Position numbers and translations under genes: made by a program. Shown here piece by piece: positions 8,815 to 16,951 of a stretch of DNA of 53,510 nt (its first letter is position 1; each line of letters starts with the position of its first letter). This stretch comes from Streptomyces triticisoli (GTDB lineage: Bacteria; Actinomycetota; Actinomycetes; Streptomycetales; Streptomycetaceae). Where the stretch lies: contig NZ_QFDQ01000069.1 of assembly GCF_003270085.1 (NCBI RefSeq), positions 1-53,510 on the forward strand, in the 5' to 3' direction. The notes under the pieces were generated by a model that saw only the letters and a list, made by a program, of their open reading frames with translations, was not told the DNA's origin and did not search any database.

Positions 8815-9012
8815 TCAGTGAGCGGCGGTGTGGACGGCCGTGCCCGCCGCAACGCCCTCGGGGGTGGCGACGGCCAGGAGGTCGGAGGTGACGGTTGCGA
8901 CCGGCGTCTCGACGCAGAGATCGCCGGAGCCGCCGGCCGCGAGGCCACCGGAGACGTTGTCCAGGTCGGCGTCGGAGATCTCGGCTGTCGCAACCTGGGG
9001 GGCGGGGTTCAT
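8815..9012 (-). CDS. Putative RiPP (lanthipeptide-like) precursor peptide with GG leader
   Basis: A 65-residue peptide starting at ATG 9012 with GAAGGGAA upstream. The N-terminus is acidic with the leader signature EISDADLDNVSGG at about residues 11-23, which matches the E-(L/I)-SD-x-(D/E)-LD-x-V-x-GG pattern of double-glycine leaders recognised by LanM-type enzymes and C39 peptidase transporters. The predicted core after GG is rich in Thr, Ser, Val and Ala, with a single Cys (residue 33, GDLCVETPVAT), so at most one lanthionine ring could form. A terminator-like hairpin follows immediately, and no lanM/lanC/lanKC, transporter or protease gene is visible nearby; it is an orphan or is served in trans. 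The function is an inference from leader and composition; a cryptic small protein is the alternative. Confidence 0.65.
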   Translation of the reverse strand: MNPAPQVATAEISDADLDNVSGGLAAGGSGDLCVETPVATVTSDLLAVATPEGVAAGTAVHTAAH

Positions 9013-9690
9013 CACGCGTGGTTCCCTTCGAATGAGCACTTTTGAATGGCAGCGTTCGCTCGCTCGGCTCCCGGTACCGAATCCGTGTCCGCGAGTTGCC
9101 GCTACGCGGAGGATCAAAGCAGGCCGGCCAGGGGGCGGCCAGTCGCCCGAGCCCCGGACGGGACGCAGCTCGAAATGTGCCTTCACCGGTGTGACCGCGC
9201 AGTGACCGAGCACACCGACTCCTTCACATGTTCTGCTGAGCAGGTGCAGACGTGACGGTTGCCACCGGCACTCAGGGCGGTCACTCCTGCGCCGAAGTCA
9301 GCGGCTCCTGACTCATTCATGACGGATATTCAGGTTCGGTATGACCTGACGGTGAACGGTGTAAGGGTTTACCGGATTTTCGGCATCCCATCGGGTCCGC
9401 GAGAGCCCGGCCCTCTGTTTACTTTCCGCGCGAAGGCGGGACCGGCCGCCCAGTTGCTCGGCGAGCGAGTCCACGACACTGGTCGGCGGCAAGGCCTCCA
9501 TCCATGTGGTCACTGGGTGGGGTCCCTACGGCCGGACCGCCTCCGCAGAGGAGAACGCCCGCACCCAGTTCCCGCCTCTGGCCGCAACGCATCGCAGGGA
9601 TGGGCAGACCGGTCCGGGCGACTGCGCCGGCAGGCTGCCGCGGGTCTGAAGAGCGGCCCCTTGTCACCCCGCCCACCGAAGAGGCCTGGG
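9013..9690. other. Gene-poor region upstream of the RiPP precursor
   Basis: Nothing firm is seen. On the plus strand a frame ending at TGA 9647-9649 reads GGKASIHVVTGWGPYGRT and ENARTQFPPLAATHR and looks like the tail of a lost gene, but its beginning is absent. The promoter of the precursor gene should lie in the right-to-left direction just above 9012; I could not identify convincing boxes. Confidence 0.35.
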
Positions 9691-9743
9691 CGCCCTGCCA
9701 CGTGTGGGGCGCCCAGGCCGGCCTTTCGAGCAGGGGCAGACCC
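9691..9743. repeat. 53-bp direct repeat, copy 1 (contains a hairpin)
   Basis: The sequence starting CGCCCTGCCACGTGTGGGGC and ending GCAGACCC recurs at 12625-12677 in the same orientation with one mismatch in 53 (A9730 versus T12664). In this copy the flanking GGCCTGGG extends the inner part into a perfect 13-bp stem (GGCCTGGGCGCCC, from about 9683), so it can also act as a terminator. The two copies bracket the IS5 remnant and kinase block. Confidence 0.85.
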
Positions 9744-9868
9744 ACGCTACGAGGGGAATCTCAATGAGCGGTGTGCATCGTGAAATTGCTGGTCACGGGT
9801 CTGGTGTGCGTGGGGGTTCGGGATGCTCGTGCTGGTCGTGGGCGGATGACTTCGGTGAAGATCGTCGG

Positions 9869-10653
9869 TCATCGGGAGACTTCGCGGTTCGTGAGGACCA
9901 GCAGGACTCTGACCAGGGCGGTCGCCCATGTCGGGTCGGTGCGGACCTTGCCGAGGACCCGCCAGCTCTTCAGGTGGGCGAAGCCGTGCTCGACCGGCGC
10001 CCTCACGGCCGCCAGCGCCTTGTTGGACAGCTTCTGACCTCGCGTCAGGGGCCGTTCCGGGCAGCCTTGTAGCCGGTGATCACTGCCGGGTCGGCGTCGG
10101 GATCACCGTCGTCGAGGCCGACGAATCCCAGGTCGGCGATGGCCCCGAGGCCGGCCGCCCGCAGCTTGGCGGGAAGCTGGTCGTGGCGGCAGGCAGTGAT
10201 CTCCGAGGTGCGTCCGGGCCGGGCCGCCGAGACCCACAGCAGCCGGCCCCGGTCGTCGGTGAGCGCGATCACGAGCAGGCCGTGGTGTTTGTGCTTTCCG
10301 GAGTAGTTCTTCCGGTTCTCCTTCCCGGTCCTGCGCCGGGTGCGAATCAGCGTGCCGTCCAGCACTACGACTCCGCCGCCCGTTCGGGCGATCTTCTTCA
10401 GGGCGCGGTCCAGGCGTGGGGCGCGGGCGGCCAGCAGGCCGACGACTTCGCGCACCCAGCGGGTGACGGTGGTGCGGTGTATCTGGTTGCCGCCGGCCAG
10501 GTCGCCGGGCCGCTGGTCACAGCGCAGCACCGCCAGCACGATGCCCGCAATCTTTCCCGCGGGCAGTGCCCGCCATCTGGAGCCGATCTTCTTCAAGTGG
10601 CCGCGTATCAGGTCGGCGAGATTGAACCGCCCCGGGTCTGGCCGCCCCACCAA
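9869..10653 (-). pseudogene. Frameshifted IS5-family transposase (DDE_Tnp_4 type)
   Basis: Leftward from about 10653 the frame shows IHRTTVTRWVREVV (HTH), VVVLDGTLIRTRR (first catalytic Asp), KHKHHGLLVIALTD and AIADLGFVGLDD (second Asp), then stops at GP* near 10045. The missing end continues in another frame: RPLTRGQKLSNKALAAVRAP, VEHGFAHLKSWRVL and a stop at 9869-9871, giving the third acidic residue in VEHGF. A single lost base separates the halves. The N-terminal dimerisation/HTH part before about 10653 is also not intact. Terminal inverted repeats were not found. Confidence 0.75.
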
Positions 10654-10920
10654 GCGAAAGGAACCCCATTTCCGCCATGCCTCTCGACGGCATCCCGCAG
10701 CGGCACCAACCCATCGTCCGCACCGCCACCAAGACCGACGTGAACGAGCTGCTGCGCACAGGCACCCTCCGCGAAGGCCTGCAGCCCGACCAGTATCCCT
10801 ACGCCAGCAACATCGCCGACGTGGCTGTGTGCACGAGTCGTGGCTCTGGGGTCTCCGGTCTTGCGGTTCGCGCGGCGGTGCTTGACCTGGATGGCCTGAA
10901 CGGCCTAGCGACCAAGATCG
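10654..10920. other. Short unresolved region between IS5 remnant and kinase
   Basis: On the plus strand 10677-10830 reads MPLDGIPQRHQPIVRTATKT then LREGLQPDQYPYASNIADVA. It has protein-like composition but no recognised family, and it loses coherence afterwards. It is possibly the 5' end of a gene cut by the IS or kinase block. Confidence 0.3.
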
Positions 10921-12366
10921 CTAGTCGGTTTCCCCGACCACGGATGCGAGGTGATCGAGGAGCCGGTCGAACCCGGGGGTACTGGTGAACTCCTGGTGCT
11001 TCTCGGCGTCGGCGAGTTTGTGCCGGATGTCGCGGACCCGTTTGCGTACGTCCTTGGTCTTGTCCTTCCCTTTCTCTCTGCCCTCAGCCAGCTTGTCCCG
11101 GGCTTGGGAGACCTTCTGTTCCAGATCGTCGGCGAGGTGCGGATCGAGCCGACCTTCGCCGGCGGCGGTGCTCAGTTCCTGGGACACCTGGCCGAGCAGC
11201 ACCCCGGGGTCGTTCGACAACGCTGCGGGTGTGTCGACGGCAGCGGACGGGCTCGACGGAGGAGAAGCAGCTGAAGCAGCGGGCGACGAGGAAGCAGGGG
11301 CGGTGGCGGACGGAGTTGCTCCCTGGACCGTGGCAGGGGAGTCGGCAGCGGCCACCTGTGCGGAGTCCGGCTGGAAGAGGAGGTATCCCACGGTCGCGAG
11401 GGCGGCCGCTGCGAGTCCCGAGATGGCGACCGTGCGCGACCGGGAGTCACGCCTGCGGGATCGTCGTGTGGCAGGAGCCGGCAGCACGGCCGTGCGCCCC
11501 ACCGCGGCGGTCGGTCGTGAGGACGGCGGTGGTGTGGGCTGTGCCGTCGCGGGCGCGCCCCGCCTTCCCGGAGCGGACAGCCAGTCCGCGACCTGTTCGG
11601 CGTCGGGACGCGCTTCCGGTTCCTTGGCGAGCAGCGCCAGGACGAGTTGTTCGAGCTCCGCCGGAATCTCCACGCCCATGCTGCGCGGCGGTGCGGGCAG
11701 CTCCTGGACGTGCTGGTAGAGCAGTGCGGTCGGGGTGTCCGCGCGGAAGGGCGGGTGCCCCACCAGGAGCTCGTACAGGACGCAGCCGAGGGCGTACATG
11801 TCGGAGGCCGGGCCGGCGTCCTTTCCGAGGGCTCGTTCCGGGGCAAGGTAGGAGACGGAGCCCACGATCATGCCCGCGCTGGTGAGCCCGGCCGCCGTGT
11901 CGTCGGCGAGGCGGGCGATGCCGAAGTCCACCACCTTGACCGTGCCGTCGGGGGCGAGCAGAAGGTTGGCGGGCTTGATGTCACGGTGGATGACGTTCTG
12001 CCGGTGTGCGGCGGCCAGGCCTGAGGCGGTCTGGCTGCCGATGGCGGCCACCTCGCGGGGCGCGAGCGCCCCCGCCGAGGCCAGCCGGTCGGCCAGGCTG
12101 CGCCCCTGGACCATTTCCATGACCAGGTACAGACGGTCGTCGGCCTGGCCGAAGTCGTAGACGGCGACGATGTTGGGGTGGCTCAGGCGAGCGGTCGTGT
12201 GCGCCTCCTGCCGGAAGCGGGCCGCGGCCGACGGGTCGATGCCGCCGGCCAGGAGCAGCTTGACCGCGACCGGACGGCCAAGGACCTCGTCTCGCGCGCG
12301 CCAGACCTCTCCCATCCCCCCTCGGCCGAGAAGCTCCTCGAGCTGGTACCGAGCCGCCAACAGCAC
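10921..12366 (-). CDS. Membrane-anchored PASTA-less Ser/Thr protein kinase (PknB-like)
   Basis: A 481-residue Hanks-type kinase starting at GTG 12366 with GGAGGG about 9 nt upstream. The kinase domain (about 6-265) has the glycine loop GRGGMGEVW (14-22), Lys36 in VAVK, HRDIKPAN with catalytic Asp129, and DFG at 147-149. After a Pro/Arg-rich linker a single membrane segment (VAISGLAAAALATVGYLL, about 312-329) is followed by a low-complexity Ala/Ser/Pro extracellular stretch and a charged helical end (KDKTKDVRKRVRDIRHKL). No PASTA repeats are present, so muropeptide sensing is unlikely. It sits between the two 53-bp repeats together with an IS5 remnant, suggesting it arrived as cargo. Substrates are unknown. 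Confidence 0.93.
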   Translation of the reverse strand: MLLAARYQLEELLGRGGMGEVWRARDEVLGRPVAVKLLLAGGIDPSAAARFRQEAHTTARLSHPNIVAVYDFGQADDRLYLVMEMVQGRSLADRLASAGALAPREVAAIGSQTASGLAAAHRQNVIHRDIKPANLLLAPDGTVKVVDFGIARLADDTAAGLTSAGMIVGSVSYLAPERALGKDAGPASDMYALGCVLYELLVGHPPFRADTPTALLYQHVQELPAPPRSMGVEIPAELEQLVLALLAKEPEARPDAEQVADWLSAPGRRGAPATAQPTPPPSSRPTAAVGRTAVLPAPATRRSRRRDSRSRTVAISGLAAAALATVGYLLFQPDSAQVAAADSPATVQGATPSATAPASSSPAASAASPPSSPSAAVDTPAALSNDPGVLLGQVSQELSTAAGEGRLDPHLADDLEQKVSQARDKLAEGREKGKDKTKDVRKRVRDIRHKLADAEKHQEFTSTPGFDRLLDHLASVVGETD

Positions 12367-12974
12367 GCCGAACGCCCTCCAAGTGGACTGCCAGGACCGA
12401 ACCCTGCCAGGCCGGGGGCACCAGGGTTCCTCTCGTTCGCGCGATGAGATACCGCCCGGTCAAGGGCAGCGACCGCGCGGTAGCCGGACCGCCGGCACGC
12501 ACCGACGGGGTCCCATTTCCAAGATCGCAGCAGGCTATCAGGACCCCGCCCACCAGTTCGACCAAGCGAACACGGAGAGTGTCGCTTTGCTCACGCGCCA
12601 GGAGTGCGGATGCCTGCATCCGGACGCCCTGCCACGTGTGGGGCGCCCAGGCCGGCCTTTCGTGCAGGGGCAGACCCGCCACGGGGGAGCCGGCCTGCCC
12701 CTGCACGTCGGCGCCCGCGGACCTCCCCCCGGAGTGCAGGCGCCCGACCCCGCCCGGGGTCACTACGTACAGCGCGACATGAAGCCGGAGTGTCACGGGT
12801 GACGGTGGATGGTTGCGAGGTCAACACCCTTGTGAAGAGCGCCTCTACCAACGTCACAGCCATGACACGAAGCATGCACGCCCCAAGCGACGCCACCTGC
12901 TGACGACGGCGGCCAGGTCGCCTTCCCCAAGGAGGCGCACCGGGCGTGGCGGCTCGCCGATGCCGGCCGTGGGC
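12367..12974. other. Non-coding stretch upstream of the kinase, with repeat copy 2
   Basis: Apart from the second copy of the 53-bp repeat (12625-12677) I see no gene. The kinase promoter is expected just right of 12366. Confidence 0.5.
12625..12677. repeat. 53-bp direct repeat, copy 2
   Basis: Same orientation and 52 of 53 bases identical to 9691-9743. The sequence left of this copy is different, so the long terminator stem of copy 1 is not complete here. Confidence 0.85.
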
Positions 12975-13433
12975 TCAGCCCGCGCCGGTCGTCGCAGCAC
13001 TGTAGGCGTACAGGGCGACGACGCCGACCACACAGGCGAGGACCGTCCAGGAGGCGAGGCTCATCCGTTTCCCTTTCCGCCCGGGCCGTTTCGGCTTCTC
13101 GGACCGCTCGGTCCGGCCGGGAGCCGCCGGGGCGGGCGGTGCGGCGGCGGCGGTCTCGGCGAGCAGGCGGCGGCAGGCCGTGGCGAGCTCGCCGGTGCCG
13201 GCACCGAGCGGTACGACCGTCTCCGCACGCGCCGGAGCGGTGGTGCCGCCGTCGAGGATCCGGCCCGCACGGAGCAGGATTTCGTCCCTGCGCCCCGAGG
13301 ATGCGAGGCTGATCCAGCGCTGTACATGCTCTGCCCGGATGACCACACCCCCGGCCCGGTCCCGGTACACGGTGTGCCGACTCCAGAGCATGCCTGCCAA
13401 CTGCACTGCGGTTTCTCTCAGTTGAGCGCTCAA
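12975..13433 (-). CDS. Hypothetical tail-anchored membrane protein
   Basis: Best read from TTG 13433 (LSAQLRETAVQLAGML) with the G-rich site GGGGGGTGGG just upstream, giving 152 residues. The N-terminal half is soluble (HTVYRDRAGGVVIRAEHVQR). An Ala/Pro-rich linker and a strongly basic patch (KPKRPGRKGKR) follow, then one C-terminal hydrophobic segment (WTVLACVVGVVALYAYSA) ending in GAG. This is the layout of a C-tail-anchored protein with its bulk in the cytoplasm. Family not recognised. The open frame extends further upstream to 13682 but that part looks non-coding. Confidence 0.6.
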   Translation of the reverse strand: MSAQLRETAVQLAGMLWSRHTVYRDRAGGVVIRAEHVQRWISLASSGRRDEILLRAGRILDGGTTAPARAETVVPLGAGTGELATACRRLLAETAAAAPPAPAAPGRTERSEKPKRPGRKGKRMSLASWTVLACVVGVVALYAYSAATTGAG

Positions 13434-14254
13434 GGCCCACCCCCCAGAGCCGTTCGATGAATCGAACGGGAATCGTACTCCAGTGTCTGACCGGCTCCCT
13501 CGCCTGTCCCGTGGCCCATCGCCCCAGCCCGGCGGCCGCATCCGCATGAGAGCCACGGACGCGACTGCCACCAGCGAACACCACCAAGTAACCCCACCCC
13601 TCTGGATCGAACAAATGTGCGGCCATGAGAGCGCAGCGTTGGCCGGCGAGGCGGCCGTCGCCGTGTCCGTCCGTGACCACATCGAGCTCCGGCCCCAGAG
13701 CCGGAGCCCCGCCCCTCCACACCGCCCGCGAGGTCGAAGAGGCCACCGGCATCAAGGCCGCCACGATCCGCGTCGAACGGCGCTGCGCGGCCGACGCCCC
13801 CGCCCCCCACTCCCGCGAGTCCCTGCACGCGCCGTACGCCCAGCCCCGGAAGTGGGTGCCCTGCCCGCACGCCTGCGGCCACGTCGGCCAGCCGGAGATC
13901 CGCCCGAGCATCCTGTACGGACTGGCCCCGCAGATCAGCCCCTCCGCCACGCCGGCCACTGAGCTTCCCCCGTTGTGCGGGAGGTGCTGACTAGCTGGTC
14001 AGGGCGGTTTGGCGGGGTTTCAGATTCACCGGTTCGGCTGTTGCCTGGTTGGCGTAGTGCTTCTCCTCGAACTCGATGCCGGCGCAACACCAACGCCCGC
14101 CACCCCGACGTACTCGGCGCCCAGCGCAAAGAACGCGCCCGCATCCGCAGCGAGAAGGGCATCCGCTGGGGCGGACGTGCCAGATGCCCGGCGGCGTGAA
14201 GGATCGACAGCCGGCACAGCCCAGTCCCACCACACGGACCGCGAGGAGCTCTGC
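13434..14254. other. Degraded region with small coding remnants
   Basis: The plus-strand frame 13700-13990 contains LHTAREVEEATGIKAATIRV, which looks like an excisionase/MerR-type HTH start, and RKWVPCPHACGHVGQPEIRP, but it has no sensible beginning. The frame ending at 14199 (RHPDVLGAQRKERARIRSEK) looks like the tail of another lost gene. Both are consistent with integrated-element debris; neither is annotated as a gene. Confidence 0.4.
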
Positions 14255-14824
14255 ATGGACCATCAGGACGTCGACGCCGCCGTGGCAGAGATGCTGCGGG
14301 TGCTCGGACCCCATACCGCCGAGGACTGGACGGTGCCGGCCGGGCCGCTCGAATGGACCTGCTGGCAAACAGCAGCCCACATCGGCCACGACCTGCTGGC
14401 CTACGCAGGGCAGCTGGCGGCACAGCCCGCCGACGCCTATCTCCCTTTCGATCTGAACGTCCGCCCCACCGCCTCACCGGCTGAGGTGCTCCAGGCCGTC
14501 ACCGCCTGCGGCGGGCTGCTCAGCAGTGCCTTGGCCACAGCCGCCCCGACCCTGAGGGCCTGGCACTGGGGCCCGTGCGACCCCGAAGGGTTCGCGGCAA
14601 TGGGCGTCGCCGAAACCCTGCTGCACACCTACGACATCACGCAGGGACTGTCCGTGGACTGGCTGCCACCAGCACCGCTGAGCGCAGCCGTACTCAACCG
14701 GCTCTTCCCCGGCGGCCCGCCCGGAGACCCCACCCAGGTACTTCTCTGGTGCACCGGCCGCGGGGACCTCGACGGGCTCCCTCGCCAAACCTCATGGAGG
14801 TGGGAAGCAGCCCGATCGGACTGA
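14255..14824 (+). CDS. Mycothiol-dependent maleylpyruvate isomerase-like / DinB-superfamily protein
   Basis: A 189-residue protein starting at ATG 14255 with GAGGAG upstream. It has the four-helix-bundle pattern of the maleylpyruvate isomerase N-terminal domain: a helix with LGPHTAEDWTVPAGPLEW, then WQTAAHIGHDLLAYAGQL with the metal-site His region, and later ETLLHTYDITQG with the second conserved His. Family members use mycothiol or bind a divalent metal; the substrate here is unknown. It is followed, after a bidirectional hairpin, by a convergent toxin-antitoxin pair. Confidence 0.8.
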   Translation: MDHQDVDAAVAEMLRVLGPHTAEDWTVPAGPLEWTCWQTAAHIGHDLLAYAGQLAAQPADAYLPFDLNVRPTASPAEVLQAVTACGGLLSSALATAAPTLRAWHWGPCDPEGFAAMGVAETLLHTYDITQGLSVDWLPPAPLSAAVLNRLFPGGPPGDPTQVLLWCTGRGDLDGLPRQTSWRWEAARSD

Positions 14825-14962
14825 CCAAGCTGACCCCGGCGAACCTTCGCGGTCACAGCACTGGGCAGCGCAGTCGAAGCGCTGAGTGGGCAAGCGCTGG
14901 TGGCCCTTGCCCAACTGCTGTGGGAGGGGACTCGTGGGCGATCACAGCACAACACTGCGCCG

Positions 14963-14999
14963 AGGGCCGGTCAGGGGGATTGATCCCCCAACCGGCCCT
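14963..14999. terminator. Bidirectional hairpin terminator between convergent genes
   Basis: AGGGCCGGT plus GGGGGAT pair with ATCCCCC plus ACCGGCCCT, a 9+7-bp stem with a small internal bulge and a 2-nt loop. It sits between the plus-strand DinB-like gene and the minus-strand PIN toxin gene. Confidence 0.8.
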
Positions 15000-15072
15000 G
15001 CTGCATGATCGCGTCCGTGCCACGCTCGCCCCACGAAGTCCGATGCGCTTCCACCGACCCGGTGCCCTGGCA

Positions 15073-15540
15073 TCAGCCTTCGTGGGGCGTCTTCGGGCGG
15101 GTGACCGGTACGACGGTGAGGAGGTCGTCCAGCCCTTTGAAGTCGTCGGGGTTGGTGGTGAAGAGGGGAAGGCCCTCGGCCACGGCGATGGCGGCGATCA
15201 TCAGGTCGGCCACCCGGCGGCGCGGCTTGCGGCCCGCGCTGATCACCGCGGCACAGATGCGACCGTAGGCGCGGGCCGCCTCGGCGTCGAAGGGGACGGG
15301 GTCGAACTCGTTCTCGGCGCGTTGCAGAACATCGAGCCTGCGGGCGCGTTCGGCGTGTTCGTCGTAGCCGCTCTGTTCGTCGTTGCGACGTACCTCGTGC
15401 GGACCGGCGGACAACTCGGCCAGGGTGACGGCGGTGATCGCCATTTCGTCCGGCAGTTCCTCGGGGGCCACCCACCGGCGCAGAATCATGATGTTGGTGT
15501 CGAGGAGGCCCTGCTCGTACGTCGAGCGGTCAGCGGGCAT
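15073..15540 (-). CDS. vapC: PIN-domain ribonuclease toxin (VapC family)
   Basis: A 155-residue PIN-domain protein. The acidic active site is present: Asp14 (LLDTNIMI), Glu42 (TLAELSAG), Asp112 (RRVADLMIAA) and Asp132/133 (TTNPDDFKGL). The ATG at 15540 lies 11 bp inside the end of the antitoxin gene, so the two are translationally coupled. Family knowledge: VapC toxins are Mg-dependent RNases, often cutting tRNA or rRNA, and are neutralised by the cognate antitoxin. The longer open frame to the right of 15540 is the antitoxin in another frame. The active site is complete, so it is probably functional. Confidence 0.92.
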   Translation of the reverse strand: MPADRSTYEQGLLDTNIMILRRWVAPEELPDEMAITAVTLAELSAGPHEVRRNDEQSGYDEHAERARRLDVLQRAENEFDPVPFDAEAARAYGRICAAVISAGRKPRRRVADLMIAAIAVAEGLPLFTTNPDDFKGLDDLLTVVPVTRPKTPHEG

Positions 15541-15799
15541 AGGGATCGTCCAGGTAGGGGTCGGCCGTGGCGTCCTGGTCGGCGCGGAACGTGTCGAGGT
15601 CGATGTCGGGGGCGGTCCTGGACATCGCGGCGAACTCCTGGCGGGAGACGAACCGACGGCGTCGCCGCAGAGGGACGAGCTGACCGATCGGGTGTCCGTC
15701 ACGGGTGACGGTGAACGACTGGCCGCCCTGTATGGCGTCCATGATCTCTCGGGACCGGTTGCGCAGATCCCGCTGGGTGATTTCGGGCTGAACGCTCAT
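15530..15799 (-). CDS. Phd/YefM-type antitoxin of the PIN toxin
   Basis: An 89-residue protein (start ATG 15799, MSVQPEITQRDLRNRS). It shows the Phd/YefM fold pattern: an N-terminal beta-strand with REIMDAIQGGQSFTVTRDGHP, then IGQLVPLRR, followed by a flexible acidic tail (DIDLDTFRADQDATADP) that would wrap the toxin. It overlaps vapC by 11 bp. There is no clear Shine-Dalgarno sequence and the operator lies 9 bp upstream of the ATG, so the mRNA may have a very short leader. It is expected to autorepress through the half-sites at 15809-15836. Confidence 0.9.
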   Translation of the reverse strand: MSVQPEITQRDLRNRSREIMDAIQGGQSFTVTRDGHPIGQLVPLRRRRRFVSRQEFAAMSRTAPDIDLDTFRADQDATADPYLDDPYAR

Positions 15800-15808
15800 A
15801 CCGACCAC

Positions 15809-15836
15809 GGTAGCACCCTGTGCTACCAGGTAGCAC
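15809..15836. promoter_or_regulatory. Three-half-site operator of the toxin-antitoxin operon
   Basis: GGTAGCAC-cct-GTGCTACC-a-GGTAGCAC: a perfect 8-bp inverted repeat followed by a third half-site, immediately upstream of the antitoxin start. This arrangement fits cooperative binding of antitoxin or toxin-antitoxin complexes. The binding protein is inferred. Confidence 0.8.
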
Positions 15837-15981
15837 TACGCCCGAAGGCTTGCGCTGCCAAGCCTCCGGCCGCGAACGCAGCGAGCGACCGGGGCGGACC
15901 GGCGGTCGTCATGGGCGGCCTGAAGCGCTCCGGTCAGCGTGCACTGCATCGGTGCGGCCCGGACAGGGAGAGGGCTCCGGG

Positions 15982-16857
15982 GTGGACGAGATCGACCCGT
16001 ACGACGACGCTGCGCAGCAGTTGGCCGCAGCCAGGAACCGAACTGCTGCAGCACACGTCTTCCGCACCATGATCTCAAGCGAGCCCCAAGAGCACGCGAT
16101 TTCCGTCAGGCTGGCCTCGCCGTCCGCGGCGAGCGGGGATCCGTCGAAGGTCAACGACTACAACAGCTTCGCCGAGGCGTACACGGCCGCAAACGAAACC
16201 AACCTGGTCAATGCCTACTACGAGCGGCCCGCGATGCTGGCCCTCGCTGGAGACGTGGCCGACCGGCGGATCCTCGACGCCGGCTGCGGCTCGGGGCTCC
16301 TGTTTGCCGCGCTGCGCGACCGTGGCGCCATTGTGAGTGGCTTCGACGCGAGTGCCGGGATGCTGCAGCTGGCCCGGCAGCGGCTCGGCGACGGTGCGGA
16401 CCTGCAGGTGACGGACCTGGGCAGTCCGCTTCCTTACCCTGATGACACGTTCGACGATGTAGTCGCGTCCCTGGTGCTGCACTACCTGGAGGACTGGGGG
16501 CCGGCGCTGGCCGAGCTGCGACGCACACTCAAGCCCGGCGGTCGGCTGATCGCTTCCGTCGACCATCCCTTTGCCATCAACCTGATACACCGCGAGGCCG
16601 GCCGCGAGGCCGAGTGCAACTACTTCGACACCACCAACTGGACCGTAGAGTGGACCATGGGCGGCCAGACCGCCCTGGTGAGTCGCTGGCACAGGCCGCT
16701 GCACGCGATGATCGAGGCTTTCACCGGGGCCGGTTTCCGGATCACGGCCGTCAGCGAGCCGGATCCTGATCCCGCCGCCCGCGAGATGTTCCCCGAGGCC
16801 ATCGCGGCCAAGCCACGCTTCCTGTGCTTCCTGTTCTTCGTCCTGCAGGCCGAGTAG
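15982..16857 (+). CDS. Class I SAM-dependent methyltransferase
   Basis: A Rossmann-fold methyltransferase of about 291 residues from GTG 15982 (GGAGAGG 8 nt upstream); ATG 16069 would give 262 residues but lacks a ribosome site. Motif I is RILDAGCGSGLLFAAL, followed by the acidic end of beta2 (SGFDASAGML), the post-I region LPYPDDTFDDVVASLVLHYL (methyltransf_11 type) and RRTLKPGGRLIASVDHP. The first 60 residues (DPYDDAAQQLAAARNRTAAA) are not typical and may be a leftover of another gene. Substrate unknown; the family includes many small-molecule methylases. It lies divergent to the toxin-antitoxin pair and 94 bp before a DinB gene. Confidence 0.88.
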   Translation: MDEIDPYDDAAQQLAAARNRTAAAHVFRTMISSEPQEHAISVRLASPSAASGDPSKVNDYNSFAEAYTAANETNLVNAYYERPAMLALAGDVADRRILDAGCGSGLLFAALRDRGAIVSGFDASAGMLQLARQRLGDGADLQVTDLGSPLPYPDDTFDDVVASLVLHYLEDWGPALAELRRTLKPGGRLIASVDHPFAINLIHREAGREAECNYFDTTNWTVEWTMGGQTALVSRWHRPLHAMIEAFTGAGFRITAVSEPDPDPAAREMFPEAIAAKPRFLCFLFFVLQAE

Positions 16858-16951
16858 CAACCAGAACGACCAGTCCCTGCGGAGCGGTCAGCTGTCCTCG
16901 CCGTCGGCCGCTTCCTCGTCGGCGCTCGGATCTTGAGGCCACGAGCAGCCC

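Noticed and set aside
12793..13959. 388-codon minus-strand frame
   Set aside because: Arg/Gly-rich and overlapping the better-supported membrane protein frame at 12975-13433; no start context.
14009..14254. N-terminal extension of the maleylpyruvate-isomerase-like protein
   Set aside because: The strong ribosome site and domain start are at ATG 14255; the upstream part is low-complexity.
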